From the NCBI GenBank assembly GCA_003565035.1, contig PXDP01000468.1, positions 1 through 28,890 on the forward strand: a stretch of DNA of 28,890 nucleotides, given 5' to 3'. The position numbers and the translations under genes are program-made. Below, piece after piece: positions 9,438 through 17,081 of the stretch. Positions within the stretch are counted from its first letter, which is position 1. Each line of letters opens with the position of its first letter. Source of the stretch: PVC group bacterium. Lineage in GTDB: Bacteria; Verrucomicrobiota; Kiritimatiellia; SS1-B-03-39; UBA6053. The notes under the pieces are model-generated. The model ran no database searches. It worked only from the letters and a program-made list of their open reading frames with translations, and was not told the DNA's origin.

Positions 9438-10129
9438 AACTTCTGGCCGTAGTAGGCGTGCGGTCCGTGTTTGCGGAGAAAATGTTTGTCGAGAAGGGCG
9501 GCGGGGACTTCGGAAATGCCGGGATTCAGCGTCAGGCTTTTGAGGGCCATGTCGGCGACGATTTCCAGGCTCAGAGCATTTTCGAGGGCTTTGGCTGAGG
9601 TGGCGCCCCAGGCAAAGGGGCCGTGATGCCGGACCAGCACTGCCGGAACCTGGAGGGGATCCCGGTCCGCGAAGGTTTCGACGATGAGATCGCCGGTGGC
9701 CTGCTCATAGGCCCCGTTGATTTCGTCGGGACGCAGGGATCGGGTGACCGGGACCGGACCGTAGAAGGCATCGCAGTGGGTCGTGCCCAGGCAGGGAAGG
9801 TTGCGGCCGGCCTGGGCGAAGGCGACCGCATTCCGGGAATGGGTGTGCACCACCGAGCGGATCCCGGTGAAGGTTCTCAGAAGAATCCGGTGGGTGGGCT
9901 CGTCGGAGGAGGGGCGGAGGGTGCCTTCCAGAATATTGCCGTCGAAATCCAGGATCACCATGTGTTCCGGCTGGAGCTGAGCGTAGGGGATTCCGCTGGG
10001 TTTGATGGCAAAGACACCCTGATCGGGATCGGAAACACTGACGTTGCCGAAGGTGAGGTCCACCAGGCCGGTGGCGGGAAGCTGCCGGTTGGCGGCGCAG
10101 CATTCCTCCTGAAGGGTTCGGAAGCTCAC
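9434..10129 (-). CDS. araD: L-ribulose-5-phosphate 4-epimerase
   Basis: It converts L-ribulose-5-phosphate to D-xylulose-5-phosphate, the last step of bacterial L-arabinose breakdown, in the cytoplasm. It is a zinc enzyme of the class II aldolase/adducin fold. The metal ligands appear as HTHS and as HHGPFAWG further on; GTTHCDAFYG and EINGAYE are also typical. The GTG at 10129 is chosen because it gives 231 residues, the usual AraD length, overlaps the araA stop as GTGA, and has AAAGGA (plus-strand 10138-10143) 8 bases upstream. The frame is open further upstream, but that would lie inside araA. Last gene of araBAD. Its TAA stop shares the TTAA palindrome with the convergent secreted-protein gene. 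Confidence 0.95.
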   Translation of the reverse strand: MSFRTLQEECCAANRQLPATGLVDLTFGNVSVSDPDQGVFAIKPSGIPYAQLQPEHMVILDFDGNILEGTLRPSSDEPTHRILLRTFTGIRSVVHTHSRNAVAFAQAGRNLPCLGTTHCDAFYGPVPVTRSLRPDEINGAYEQATGDLIVETFADRDPLQVPAVLVRHHGPFAWGATSAKALENALSLEIVADMALKSLTLNPGISEVPAALLDKHFLRKHGPHAYYGQKF

Positions 10130-11637
10130 CGGCACAGTCCTTTCAGACCGTATGCGGCCTGGTTCCAGCGGAGTTCGTTGCGGAAGGCGCGCAGGTCGGT
10201 TTTGTCGTCGATGACCAGACATTCAATTCCGGCCATGCGGGCAAAGCTTTCGAGCTGACGGGTTTTGACCGAATAGGTGAAGCAGGTGTGATGCGCACCG
10301 CCGGCGAGGATCCAGGCAGACAGACCGGTTTCGAAGTCGGGTTTGGATTCCCAGACCACCCGGGCGACAGGAAGCCTGGGCAGGGGTTCGGGCGGCGCAT
10401 GGGCATTGACTTCGTGCACCAAAAGCCGAAAGCGGTTGCCCATGTCCACCAGAGAGGTGTTCAGGGCCGCGCCGGGCTTTCCGTCGAAGACCAGCCGCAC
10501 CGGATCGGCTTTGCCGCCGATGCCCAGGGGGTGAATTTCGCAGGAGGCTTTGCCGGAGGCGATGGACGGACAGATTTCCAGCATGTGCGCACCCAGCACC
10601 AGAGGGCGTTCGGGGTTCATGTGGTAGGTGTAGTCCTCCATAAAGGAGGTGCCGTGATCCTGTCCGTGAGCGATCATTTTCACCAGCCGGACCAGGGCTG
10701 CGTGTTTCCAGTCGCCCTCGGCTCCGAAACCGTAGCCTTCCGCCATGAGCCGCTGCACGGGGAGTCCGGGGAGCTGATCGAGGCCATGAAGATCCTCAAA
10801 GGTGTCGGTGAATGCGGTGAAGCCGCCTTCCTCCAAAAAGGCCCGGAGACCGGCTTCGATGCGGGCCGCGGTTTTCAGGGAGGCTTCGGCGGGACCACCC
10901 CGGGCGAGGGCGGGGGCGAGGTCGTAGGTTTCCGCGTATTCATCGCAAAGGGCGTTGACGTCCGCGTCCGGCACGGCCCGGATGCGTTCGGCCAGATCAC
11001 CGATGCCGTGGGTGTTCACGGAAAACCCGAAAACCGATTCGGCTTCAACTTTATCCCCCTCGGTCACTGCGACCTGACGCATGTTGTCCCCGAAACGGAC
11101 GACATTGGTTTGGCGGAGCTGATGCAGGGCGGCGGCCACCCGCGACCAGGCCGCAAGCTGCGCGCGGGTGTGCGCGTCCTGCCAGTGACCGACAATCACT
11201 TCACGCTCAAGCCCCAGACGGCTGCAGATGAACCCGAACTCCCGGTCGCCGTGCGCGGACTGGTTGAGATTCATGTAGTCCATGTCGATGGAGGACCAGG
11301 GCAGGGTGGCTCCGTACTGGGTGTGGAGGTGACAGAACGGTTTTTTGAGATGCCGCAGACCCGAAATCCACATTTTGGCGGGGGAGAAGGTGTGCATCCA
11401 GAAGATCAGCCCGGCGCAGGCAGGGTCCCGGTCGGCCTCACCGCAGACCGTCTGTATTTCCTCCGGGCGGGTAACGATGGGTTTACAGACGATGCGGATG
11501 GGTTGTTCACCGTCTGCATCGAGGGCGGCCGCGATTTCGCCCGCGTGGGCGGCAACTTCCCGCAGCGGGCCGGGGCCGTAGAGGTGCTGGCTGCCGGTGA
11601 CAAACCAGAGTTCAAGGGATTCAAATGGATTTTTCAT
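10126..11637 (-). CDS. araA: L-arabinose isomerase
   Basis: It isomerises L-arabinose to L-ribulose, the first step of the pathway, in the cytoplasm with a divalent metal. The 503 residues match the usual length of about 500. It opens with LELWFVTGSQHLYG, characteristic of AraA. Catalytic and metal-binding regions are visible as GAEGDWK (Glu near residue 305), MEDYTYH, GAHMLE and GGAHHTCF, matching the two Glu and two His of the Escherichia coli enzyme. The ATG overlaps the araB stop as ATGA and the stop overlaps araD as GTGA, which implies translational coupling in one transcript. Nothing is missing or truncated. Confidence 0.97.
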   Translation of the reverse strand: MKNPFESLELWFVTGSQHLYGPGPLREVAAHAGEIAAALDADGEQPIRIVCKPIVTRPEEIQTVCGEADRDPACAGLIFWMHTFSPAKMWISGLRHLKKPFCHLHTQYGATLPWSSIDMDYMNLNQSAHGDREFGFICSRLGLEREVIVGHWQDAHTRAQLAAWSRVAAALHQLRQTNVVRFGDNMRQVAVTEGDKVEAESVFGFSVNTHGIGDLAERIRAVPDADVNALCDEYAETYDLAPALARGGPAEASLKTAARIEAGLRAFLEEGGFTAFTDTFEDLHGLDQLPGLPVQRLMAEGYGFGAEGDWKHAALVRLVKMIAHGQDHGTSFMEDYTYHMNPERPLVLGAHMLEICPSIASGKASCEIHPLGIGGKADPVRLVFDGKPGAALNTSLVDMGNRFRLLVHEVNAHAPPEPLPRLPVARVVWESKPDFETGLSAWILAGGAHHTCFTYSVKTRQLESFARMAGIECLVIDDKTDLRAFRNELRWNQAAYGLKGLCR

Positions 11638-13316
11638 GCGTTGGCGGCTGCCTTGTCTTTGATGTCGAGGAGATCTTTCATAATACGGGAGAGGTCTGCG
11701 GAGCGGTTCACGCCGCCGAAGGCATCGTGGATGTCGAGGTAAAGCGCATACAGGCGGTTGTAGACCGCGTGGCGTTCGGGATCAGGACGGTAAACGGTTT
11801 CCGCGAGAGAGGTCATCGCCCCGCAGGCCTCCGTCAGGGAGGCGTACCCGCCTTGCTCCGGTCCGGCCAGCACGGCGGCGGCGACGGCGGCACCGAGGGC
11901 GCAGGTCTGATTGGAGGAGGAAAGGGCCATTTCGCGTCCGGTGATGTCGGCATAGGTCTGCATGAGGAAGGCATTTTTCCCGGCGATACCTCCGGCGCAG
12001 ACAATGCGATCGGAGTGGACACCGCCGGAATCGAGCCGTTCAAGAATGGCTCTTGCACCAAAAGCGCTGGCCTCGATGAGGGCCCGGTAGATTTCGGCGC
12101 GGGTGGTGTGCAGGGTCTGCCCCAGAATCAGCCCGGTCAGCCGCTGGTCCACAAGGATCGTGCGGTTTCCGTTGTTCCAGTCCAGAGCCAGCAGGCCGGT
12201 GGCGCCCGGCGGCAGATGCTGAATTTCTTCGGTGAGCGCGGTATGAAGGCTTCCTTCACCTTCGCAGACCCCTTCGACCCACCATTTGAACAGATCGCCG
12301 ACGGCGGACTGACCGGCCTCAACCCCGAAATATCCGGGTAGAATCGAGCCGCGGGCGATGCCGCAGATGCCTTCAATGACCGGGGCCTCTTTTTCGGCGG
12401 GCAGCACGGCGCAGTCGCAGGTGGAGGTGCCGATGACTTTGACGAGGGTGCCTTCGCGAATTCCGCAGCCCACCGCGCCGTAATGCACATCGAATTCGCC
12501 CATGGCGACTGGAATACCTGCGGGGAGCCCCAGCCGTTCGGCCCAGGCGTCACAGAGGGTTCCGGCAGGAACGGAGATGTCGAAGACCTCTTCATACAGG
12601 CGTTCGCGGAGGTCGGCGAGTTCAGGGGACAGTTGGGCCAGGAATTCTTTGTCGGGCAGACCGCCCCAGCTTTCGTCGAAAAGGGCTTTGTGTCCGGCGG
12701 CGCAGGCACAGCGTTTGACGTGTTCCGGCCGTTCGATGCCGCAGAGGAGGGCGGGAACCCAGTCCGCGAGTTCCACCCAGGAATGGGCGGCGTGGAAGAC
12801 GGCGGGATCCACCTTGAGGCAGTGCCAAATCTTGCTCCACCACCATTCGGAGGAGTACACATTGCCGGACTGGGCCAGCATCCGGGGGCGTTCCCGCCGG
12901 CCTAGTTCGGTAATTGCCGCCGCTTCGGCGTGACTGGTGTGATCTTTCCAGAGCCAGCACTGCGCGTTGAGGTTGGCTTTGAATTCCGGCTGAAAGGCCA
13001 GTGGCACGTTCGCCGCATCCACCGGAATCGGGCTGGAACCCGTGGTGTCCACACCGATGCCGACCACCTGTCCGGTACGGAAGCCGGGATGGGCGGATTC
13101 AGCGTCTGCAAGCGCGAGACGGACGGATTCCTCCAGGCCTTTGACATAGTCGCCGGGGGACTGGCGGGCGAGTAAGTGATCGTTGGGATCCAGCAGGACG
13201 CCCTGATGGCCCTGCTCGTAGTTAAAGATGCCGGTGCCCATTTCGTGACCGTCGCCGCAGCGGACAATCAGAGCCCGGACCGAATTGGTGCCGTAGTCAA
13301 TGCCAAGTGTGTACAT
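11634..13316 (-). CDS. araB: L-ribulokinase (FGGY family)
   Basis: It phosphorylates L-ribulose to L-ribulose-5-phosphate with ATP. At 560 residues it is close to the 566 of E. coli AraB. The N-terminal ATPase motif is LGIDYGTNSVRAL, with GVDTTGSSPIPVD near residue 90, FDVHYGAVGCGI in the middle, and the C-terminal FGGY signature region CAGGIAGKNAFLMQTYADITGREM split around residue 450. The start is placed at MYTLGIDYG; an upstream in-frame codon would add 12 non-conserved residues and reach into the regulator's leader. No clear Shine-Dalgarno precedes it. First gene of araBAD, divergent from the LacI-family regulator, with about 64 bases between the two starts; that interval should hold the promoter. 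Confidence 0.95.
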   Translation of the reverse strand: MYTLGIDYGTNSVRALIVRCGDGHEMGTGIFNYEQGHQGVLLDPNDHLLARQSPGDYVKGLEESVRLALADAESAHPGFRTGQVVGIGVDTTGSSPIPVDAANVPLAFQPEFKANLNAQCWLWKDHTSHAEAAAITELGRRERPRMLAQSGNVYSSEWWWSKIWHCLKVDPAVFHAAHSWVELADWVPALLCGIERPEHVKRCACAAGHKALFDESWGGLPDKEFLAQLSPELADLRERLYEEVFDISVPAGTLCDAWAERLGLPAGIPVAMGEFDVHYGAVGCGIREGTLVKVIGTSTCDCAVLPAEKEAPVIEGICGIARGSILPGYFGVEAGQSAVGDLFKWWVEGVCEGEGSLHTALTEEIQHLPPGATGLLALDWNNGNRTILVDQRLTGLILGQTLHTTRAEIYRALIEASAFGARAILERLDSGGVHSDRIVCAGGIAGKNAFLMQTYADITGREMALSSSNQTCALGAAVAAAVLAGPEQGGYASLTEACGAMTSLAETVYRPDPERHAVYNRLYALYLDIHDAFGGVNRSADLSRIMKDLLDIKDKAAANA

Positions 13317-13363
13317 AAGAGTGATAATTAAGCACAGATAGGGCTTGAGCAAAAGCGTGAAAA

Positions 13364-13380
13364 AGCTTTACAGTAAAGCT
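13364..13380. promoter_or_regulatory. Perfect 17-base palindrome, candidate operator of the LacI-family regulator
   Basis: AGCTTTAC-A-GTAAAGCT is a perfect inverted repeat of 8+1+8 bases in the gap between the divergent araB and regulator genes. It ends one base before the GTG at 13381. LacI-family dimers bind palindromes of this size, so it could repress both araBAD and the regulator. It could instead be an RNA hairpin. Assignment by position and symmetry only. Confidence 0.5.
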
Positions 13381-14442
13381 GTGAATTCAAAGCGGACCAC
13401 CCTTCGGGATATAGCACAAAGAGCGGGACTGTCTCCGAACGCAGTATCGCTTGCTCTTCGGTCAAGTCCGGAGATCTCTCCGGCCACGCGCAAACGGGTA
13501 GAGGCTTTAGCGGAGGAGATGGGGTATCAGCGCAATCCGGCCACCAGCGAACTGATGCGTCAGATGCGGTTGAGAGGGTATCACAAGCAGGGGGCGACCT
13601 TTGCCGTGGTGAATGCGAATGACGATGCCGGGGCACTTCAGCGGCATCCTACAATTCCAACGTATCTTGAGGGCATTGAACGGCGGGCGGAGCGCGGCGG
13701 CTATGGATTGGATTTTTTCTGGATTCACCAGTGGGGACTGCGGACCGGGCAATGGCTGGAGGTGTTTCATACCCGGAATATCCGCGGGATTCTTTTGGTG
13801 GGTCTCATGGGCACGCATGATGTTCCGGATTTTTTTCATCCGGTGATTCAGCAGTATCCCTGTGCCGTGACCGGGGTCCGCACCCGTTCGCCGCCGCTTT
13901 CGTTTGCCAGTGTGGATCACCATGCCCTGACCTGTCAGGCGGTTCAGGAAGCTGTGGGCCGGGGATACCGCCGGCCGGCCCTGGTGCTGGACCCGGTGAT
14001 TGACCGTCTGGTCATGGGCCGCTTTACCTCGGGTTTTGCGTATGCCCGGGAGGCACTGCCGGAAGCAGACCGGATCCCGGTATATTTTCAGACCTCCGCA
14101 GACCCGGAGCCCCCGGCAGGTTTTAAAGACTGGTTTGATGCGTATCAACCGGATGTGGTGCTTACCCTTTACAACCGGACCCGCCGCTGGGTGGAATCCT
14201 TCGGCACGTCACCGGACCCGGGATGGATTCAGTTGGAGCTTCGCCCGAACCAGGCTGACTGGGCGGGGATGAACCAGCATAACGACCGGGTGGGGGAGGC
14301 GGCCTTTGAACTGCTGGTCAGTGCCTTGTTAAACGGGGAAACGGGCGCCGCTGATTTTGTCAAAGGGGTTTTGATTTCGCCCACCTGGCAGGACGGGTCT
14401 TCATTGCCGGATCGGGGGAAGGCCGGGGATAATTTGCCGTAA
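13381..14442 (+). CDS. LacI/GalR-family transcriptional regulator, probable arabinose-operon repressor
   Basis: A helix-turn-helix domain (TLRDIAQRAGLSPNAVSLAL) sits at the extreme N-terminus, followed by a periplasmic-binding-protein-like effector domain through about residue 340. The GTG at 13381 gives the compact start usual in this family (MNSKRTTLRDIAQ). The frame is also open from GTG 13357 and TTG 13345, which would put the palindrome inside the coding region; no start has a good Shine-Dalgarno. The hinge is unusual: NPATSELMRQMRLRG replaces the usual region with the minor-groove Leu preceded by small residues. I have seen this style in Verrucomicrobiota regulators, but that is from memory. 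Divergence from araBAD makes L-arabinose or a derivative the likely effector; E. coli uses AraC for this and Bacillus uses the unrelated-HTH AraR. Confidence 0.88.
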   Translation: MNSKRTTLRDIAQRAGLSPNAVSLALRSSPEISPATRKRVEALAEEMGYQRNPATSELMRQMRLRGYHKQGATFAVVNANDDAGALQRHPTIPTYLEGIERRAERGGYGLDFFWIHQWGLRTGQWLEVFHTRNIRGILLVGLMGTHDVPDFFHPVIQQYPCAVTGVRTRSPPLSFASVDHHALTCQAVQEAVGRGYRRPALVLDPVIDRLVMGRFTSGFAYAREALPEADRIPVYFQTSADPEPPAGFKDWFDAYQPDVVLTLYNRTRRWVESFGTSPDPGWIQLELRPNQADWAGMNQHNDRVGEAAFELLVSALLNGETGAADFVKGVLISPTWQDGSSLPDRGKAGDNLP

Positions 14443-14471
14443 GGTTTCAGTCCAGGGGGCGTTTTATTATT

Positions 14472-15260
14472 ATGAATCTCATCCAAACCTTTATACTGAC
14501 GCTCCTTCCGGCAATTGTTTTGCAGGCATTGCTTTGGCGTCACGCCATGAAAACCGTTAATGCGGGATGGGTGGATTTGGGGTGGACGCTGGGTATGGCC
14601 ATCGGAGCCATGGTGCTGTTTTGGGTGCTGCCGCTGAATCCCCGCGCGGCGGCCGTGCTGATCCTGGTGCTGTTCTGGTCCCTGAGGCTGGCCACCCACA
14701 TTTACATTGACCGTCTGAAAGGCAATCCGGAGGAGGATGGCCGCTACACTGCTCTCCGCGCTCACTGGGGTGAAAGCGCCAAATGGAAATTTCTGGCCTT
14801 TTTTCAGGGACAGGCTCTTCTTTCGGCGCTTTTTCTGATCCCGGCCACGATTGTGGCCCGGAGGGGAGGGGGTTTTCCCGATTTTCGGGATGTGTTCGGG
14901 CTCCTGCTTGCACTGGGTGCTATTGCGGGTGAGTCGTTGGCCGACCGCCAGCTGGCGGCGTTCCGGCGCAATCCTGAAAACAAAGGCAAGGTGTGTCAGG
15001 ACGGACTCTGGCGGTATTCCCGGCATCCGAATTACTTCTTTGAATGGCTGCACTGGATGGCCTATCCGGTCTGGGCTCTTGGAGCTGAAAACTATGTTTT
15101 CGTCTGGCTGGGGCCGATCCTTATGTTTATTTTCCTTCGCTGGGTCACCGGCGTGCCGCACACGGAACGTCAATCTTTAAAATCGCGCGGCGATGCGTAT
15201 CGCCGTTATCAGCAAACCACGAATGTGTTTTTCCCATGGATACCACGAAAACCCTCCTGA
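14472..15260 (+). CDS. DUF1295 (steroid 5-alpha-reductase-like) integral membrane protein
   Basis: A 262-residue protein with about six hydrophobic membrane segments, including the first 25 residues and roughly 40-75, 110-130, 150-160 and 200-230. The conserved DUF1295 C-terminal motif GLWRYSRHPNYFFEW lies near residues 176-190, within the region related to steroid 5-alpha-reductase and isoprenylcysteine methyltransferase folds. The substrate is not known. Its coding end overlaps the next gene, a cyclopropane-fatty-acid synthase, by 25 bases. DUF1295 genes beside cfa-type methyltransferases are familiar in other bacteria, so a role in fatty-acyl or lipid modification is a reasonable inference. 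It lies 29 bases after the LacI-type gene, so read-through is possible, but a functional link to arabinose is not evident. Confidence 0.85.
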   Translation: MNLIQTFILTLLPAIVLQALLWRHAMKTVNAGWVDLGWTLGMAIGAMVLFWVLPLNPRAAAVLILVLFWSLRLATHIYIDRLKGNPEEDGRYTALRAHWGESAKWKFLAFFQGQALLSALFLIPATIVARRGGGFPDFRDVFGLLLALGAIAGESLADRQLAAFRRNPENKGKVCQDGLWRYSRHPNYFFEWLHWMAYPVWALGAENYVFVWLGPILMFIFLRWVTGVPHTERQSLKSRGDAYRRYQQTTNVFFPWIPRKPS

Positions 15261-16459
15261 ACCCCATGCCCGATGATAAAAGTCTGACGCTGTCTGAACG
15301 GATCCTCGCCAGAGCCTTTGCCAACGCCACCGGCGGACAGCTCCATGTCCGTTTCGCCTCCGGGCGCAGTCTCCTGCTGGGACGCAATGACAACGACCGC
15401 GCGGACCTGCAATTGCTATCCCCGGATGTGGCCCGCAGAGTTGTTCTTGGAGGGTCCATGGCGCTTGCGGAAACCTGGATGGAGGGGCTTTGGACCACTT
15501 CGGATCTTTCGTCTCTGCTTCGGATTCTGGCGCGGAGCCAGGCGGCCATGGGGCGAATTGCCCGGGGAGCCTCCAGGGTGTTGCAGGCCATGGACCATGC
15601 CGGGCACCGTCTGAGAATGAACACCCGGGAAAACGCGCTGAAAAATATTCAGGCTCATTATGATCTGAGCAACGATTTGTATGAAACGTTTCTGGATCCG
15701 TCCCTCACCTACAGTGCCGCAATGTTTTCAAGCCCCGGGGAGGATCTTGAGGTCGCCCAGCTTCGAAAAATTGACCGCCTCATCGATCAGCTGTCGCCCA
15801 GCCCACAGGATCATGTGCTGGAGATCGGCAGTGGTTGGGGGGCTTGTGCCATCCGCCTGGCGGAGCGGAGCGGGTGCAGAGTGACGAGTCTGACCTTGTC
15901 AAAAGAGCAGGCGGCGGAAGCCCGCAGGCGGGTGGAGCGTGCGGGTGTCGCCGACCGGGTTGAAATTCGTCTGCAGGATTATCGCGATGTCGAGGGTGTC
16001 TTTGATCATGTGGTCAGTGTGGAAATGATTGAAGCCGTGGGACATGAATTTCTTCCCGCCTACATCGAGGCGGTCAACCGGCATCTGAAACCCGGGGGAC
16101 GCTTTGCTCTGCAGGCGATCACGATCCCGGAGGAGCGCTATGCCTCGTATCAAAAAAGCTGTGATTTCATCCGAAAACACATTTTTCCGGGGGGACATTT
16201 ACCCAGTCAGGAACTGCTTGCGGATTTGATCTCCTCACACAGCGTACTGAAGTGCGTGGATAAAACCGAATTCGGAAAAGACTATGCAGAGACACTTCGC
16301 CGCTGGAGAGATGCCTTTGTGCAAAATCGTCGGCGTGTTCTGGATCTGGGCTTTGATGACGTTTTCTTCCGAAAATGGCTGTATTATCTTGCCTACTGTG
16401 AAGCGGGTTTTGACACCGGGCTCATTCATGTCCGGCAACTGACTTATGTAAAAAGCTGA
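15236..16459 (+). CDS. cfa: Cyclopropane-fatty-acyl-phospholipid synthase family methyltransferase
   Basis: It transfers a methylene from S-adenosylmethionine to the double bond of unsaturated phospholipid acyl chains; some family members make methyl-branched or furan precursors instead. The 407 residues show the hallmark HYDLSNDLYETFLD near residue 141, the SAM motif VLEIGSGWGACAIRLAE near 195, SVEMIEAVGHE near 261, and the CDFIRKHIFPGGHLPS region near 305. The first 90 residues match the N-terminal domain of long-form CFA synthases. The ATG at 15236 overlaps the DUF1295 gene by 25 bases; an in-frame ATG at 15266 would leave a 5-base gap. Neither has a clear Shine-Dalgarno, so the start is uncertain. 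Translational coupling to the DUF1295 protein is likely. Confidence 0.92.
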   Translation: MDTTKTLLNPMPDDKSLTLSERILARAFANATGGQLHVRFASGRSLLLGRNDNDRADLQLLSPDVARRVVLGGSMALAETWMEGLWTTSDLSSLLRILARSQAAMGRIARGASRVLQAMDHAGHRLRMNTRENALKNIQAHYDLSNDLYETFLDPSLTYSAAMFSSPGEDLEVAQLRKIDRLIDQLSPSPQDHVLEIGSGWGACAIRLAERSGCRVTSLTLSKEQAAEARRRVERAGVADRVEIRLQDYRDVEGVFDHVVSVEMIEAVGHEFLPAYIEAVNRHLKPGGRFALQAITIPEERYASYQKSCDFIRKHIFPGGHLPSQELLADLISSHSVLKCVDKTEFGKDYAETLRRWRDAFVQNRRRVLDLGFDDVFFRKWLYYLAYCEAGFDTGLIHVRQLTYVKS

Positions 16460-16574
16460 ATTCTTTATTTGTTATAATTGTTTATTAAGCAAATTTTAAG
16501 AATTAAACGCTTATAATGTCAAATAAGTTTCATTATGGGTTGTTTTTGTGAGGTCTTTCTCCTAAAATTCCTGA
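16460..16574 (+). promoter_or_regulatory. AT-rich spacer with two TATAAT hexamers, probable promoter region
   Basis: This 115-base spacer is far more AT-rich than the rest of the window. It contains perfect TATAAT hexamers at 16473-16478 and 16512-16517. Neither has a good -35 at 16-18 bases. It precedes an orphan membrane-protein gene, so the second hexamer may be its -10. A weak 6-base inverted repeat (ATAATG/CATTAT, 16513-16536) overlaps it. No convincing terminator for the upstream cfa gene is visible. Confidence 0.35.
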
Positions 16575-17033
16575 ATGAATCAAAAAATCTGTAAAAACTT
16601 TGTTTGCGGTATACTCTTTTTCCCCGTGGATTTGTTCAGGTTGACTGTCCATTCCTGGTGTTTTCTTCTTGAGGGTTATTTCAATCGCTTTTCGAAACGC
16701 TCCGCAGAGCAGCGTTGCATTTTTTGCCGGGATTTGGATTCGGGATTTGTTCCCAGAAATGTCAGCTATAAAGTTCGTTACCGGAATTTGTGGATGGTCC
16801 GCATTCTTTTGCCGGAGCTCAAAGTGATTAAAGACGGCCGGGGAGGCGTGGTTCCGGTCTGTTACAATGAAGGGGGATATGTGAAATCACCCTGGTATAC
16901 ACCGATTTTGGCCTTGTCGCTTTTTATGTTCTGGTGGGCGTTCCTTACACTGATGCTCCTCAGAATTGGCGTGATTCCTCCTGAAGCAGATCCTTTTTCG
17001 CTGATGAACGCATTCTTTGAAAGAAATGCCTGA
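16575..17033 (+). CDS. Hypothetical small membrane protein
   Basis: A 152-residue product of no family I recognise. It has an amphipathic, aromatic-rich N-terminus (residues about 9-35, VCGILFFPVDLFRLTVHSW), a CIFC pair near residue 48 that could be half of a metal or redox site, and a strongly hydrophobic segment near residues 110-130 (TPILALSLFMFWWAFL). It probably sits in the inner membrane, with the middle in the cytoplasm. Codon use and base composition are more AT-rich than the neighbours, and the gene stands alone between two operons, which fits a recent acquisition or a lineage-specific gene. No clear Shine-Dalgarno precedes the ATG, so the start is tentative. It converges with the methyltransferase gene, leaving 48 bases between the stops. 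Confidence 0.6.
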   Translation: MNQKICKNFVCGILFFPVDLFRLTVHSWCFLLEGYFNRFSKRSAEQRCIFCRDLDSGFVPRNVSYKVRYRNLWMVRILLPELKVIKDGRGGVVPVCYNEGGYVKSPWYTPILALSLFMFWWAFLTLMLLRIGVIPPEADPFSLMNAFFERNA

Positions 17034-17081
17034 CCCGTGCAACCGGCCAGGGCGCCCTCCCGATTAACCTCAAAGTGCTCG

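Noticed and set aside
10130..10222. N-terminal extension of araD
   Set aside because: It lies within araA coding sequence; the GTG at 10129 gives the family length with a good ribosome binding site and a GTGA overlap.
10288..11742. 484-residue plus-strand frame opposite araA
   Set aside because: araA on the other strand has all catalytic motifs and fits neatly between araB and araD. The opposite frame has no family features.
17049..17058. AGGGCGCCCT palindrome between two convergent genes as a terminator
   Set aside because: It has no loop bases and no T-run on either strand, so it would not form a normal intrinsic terminator.
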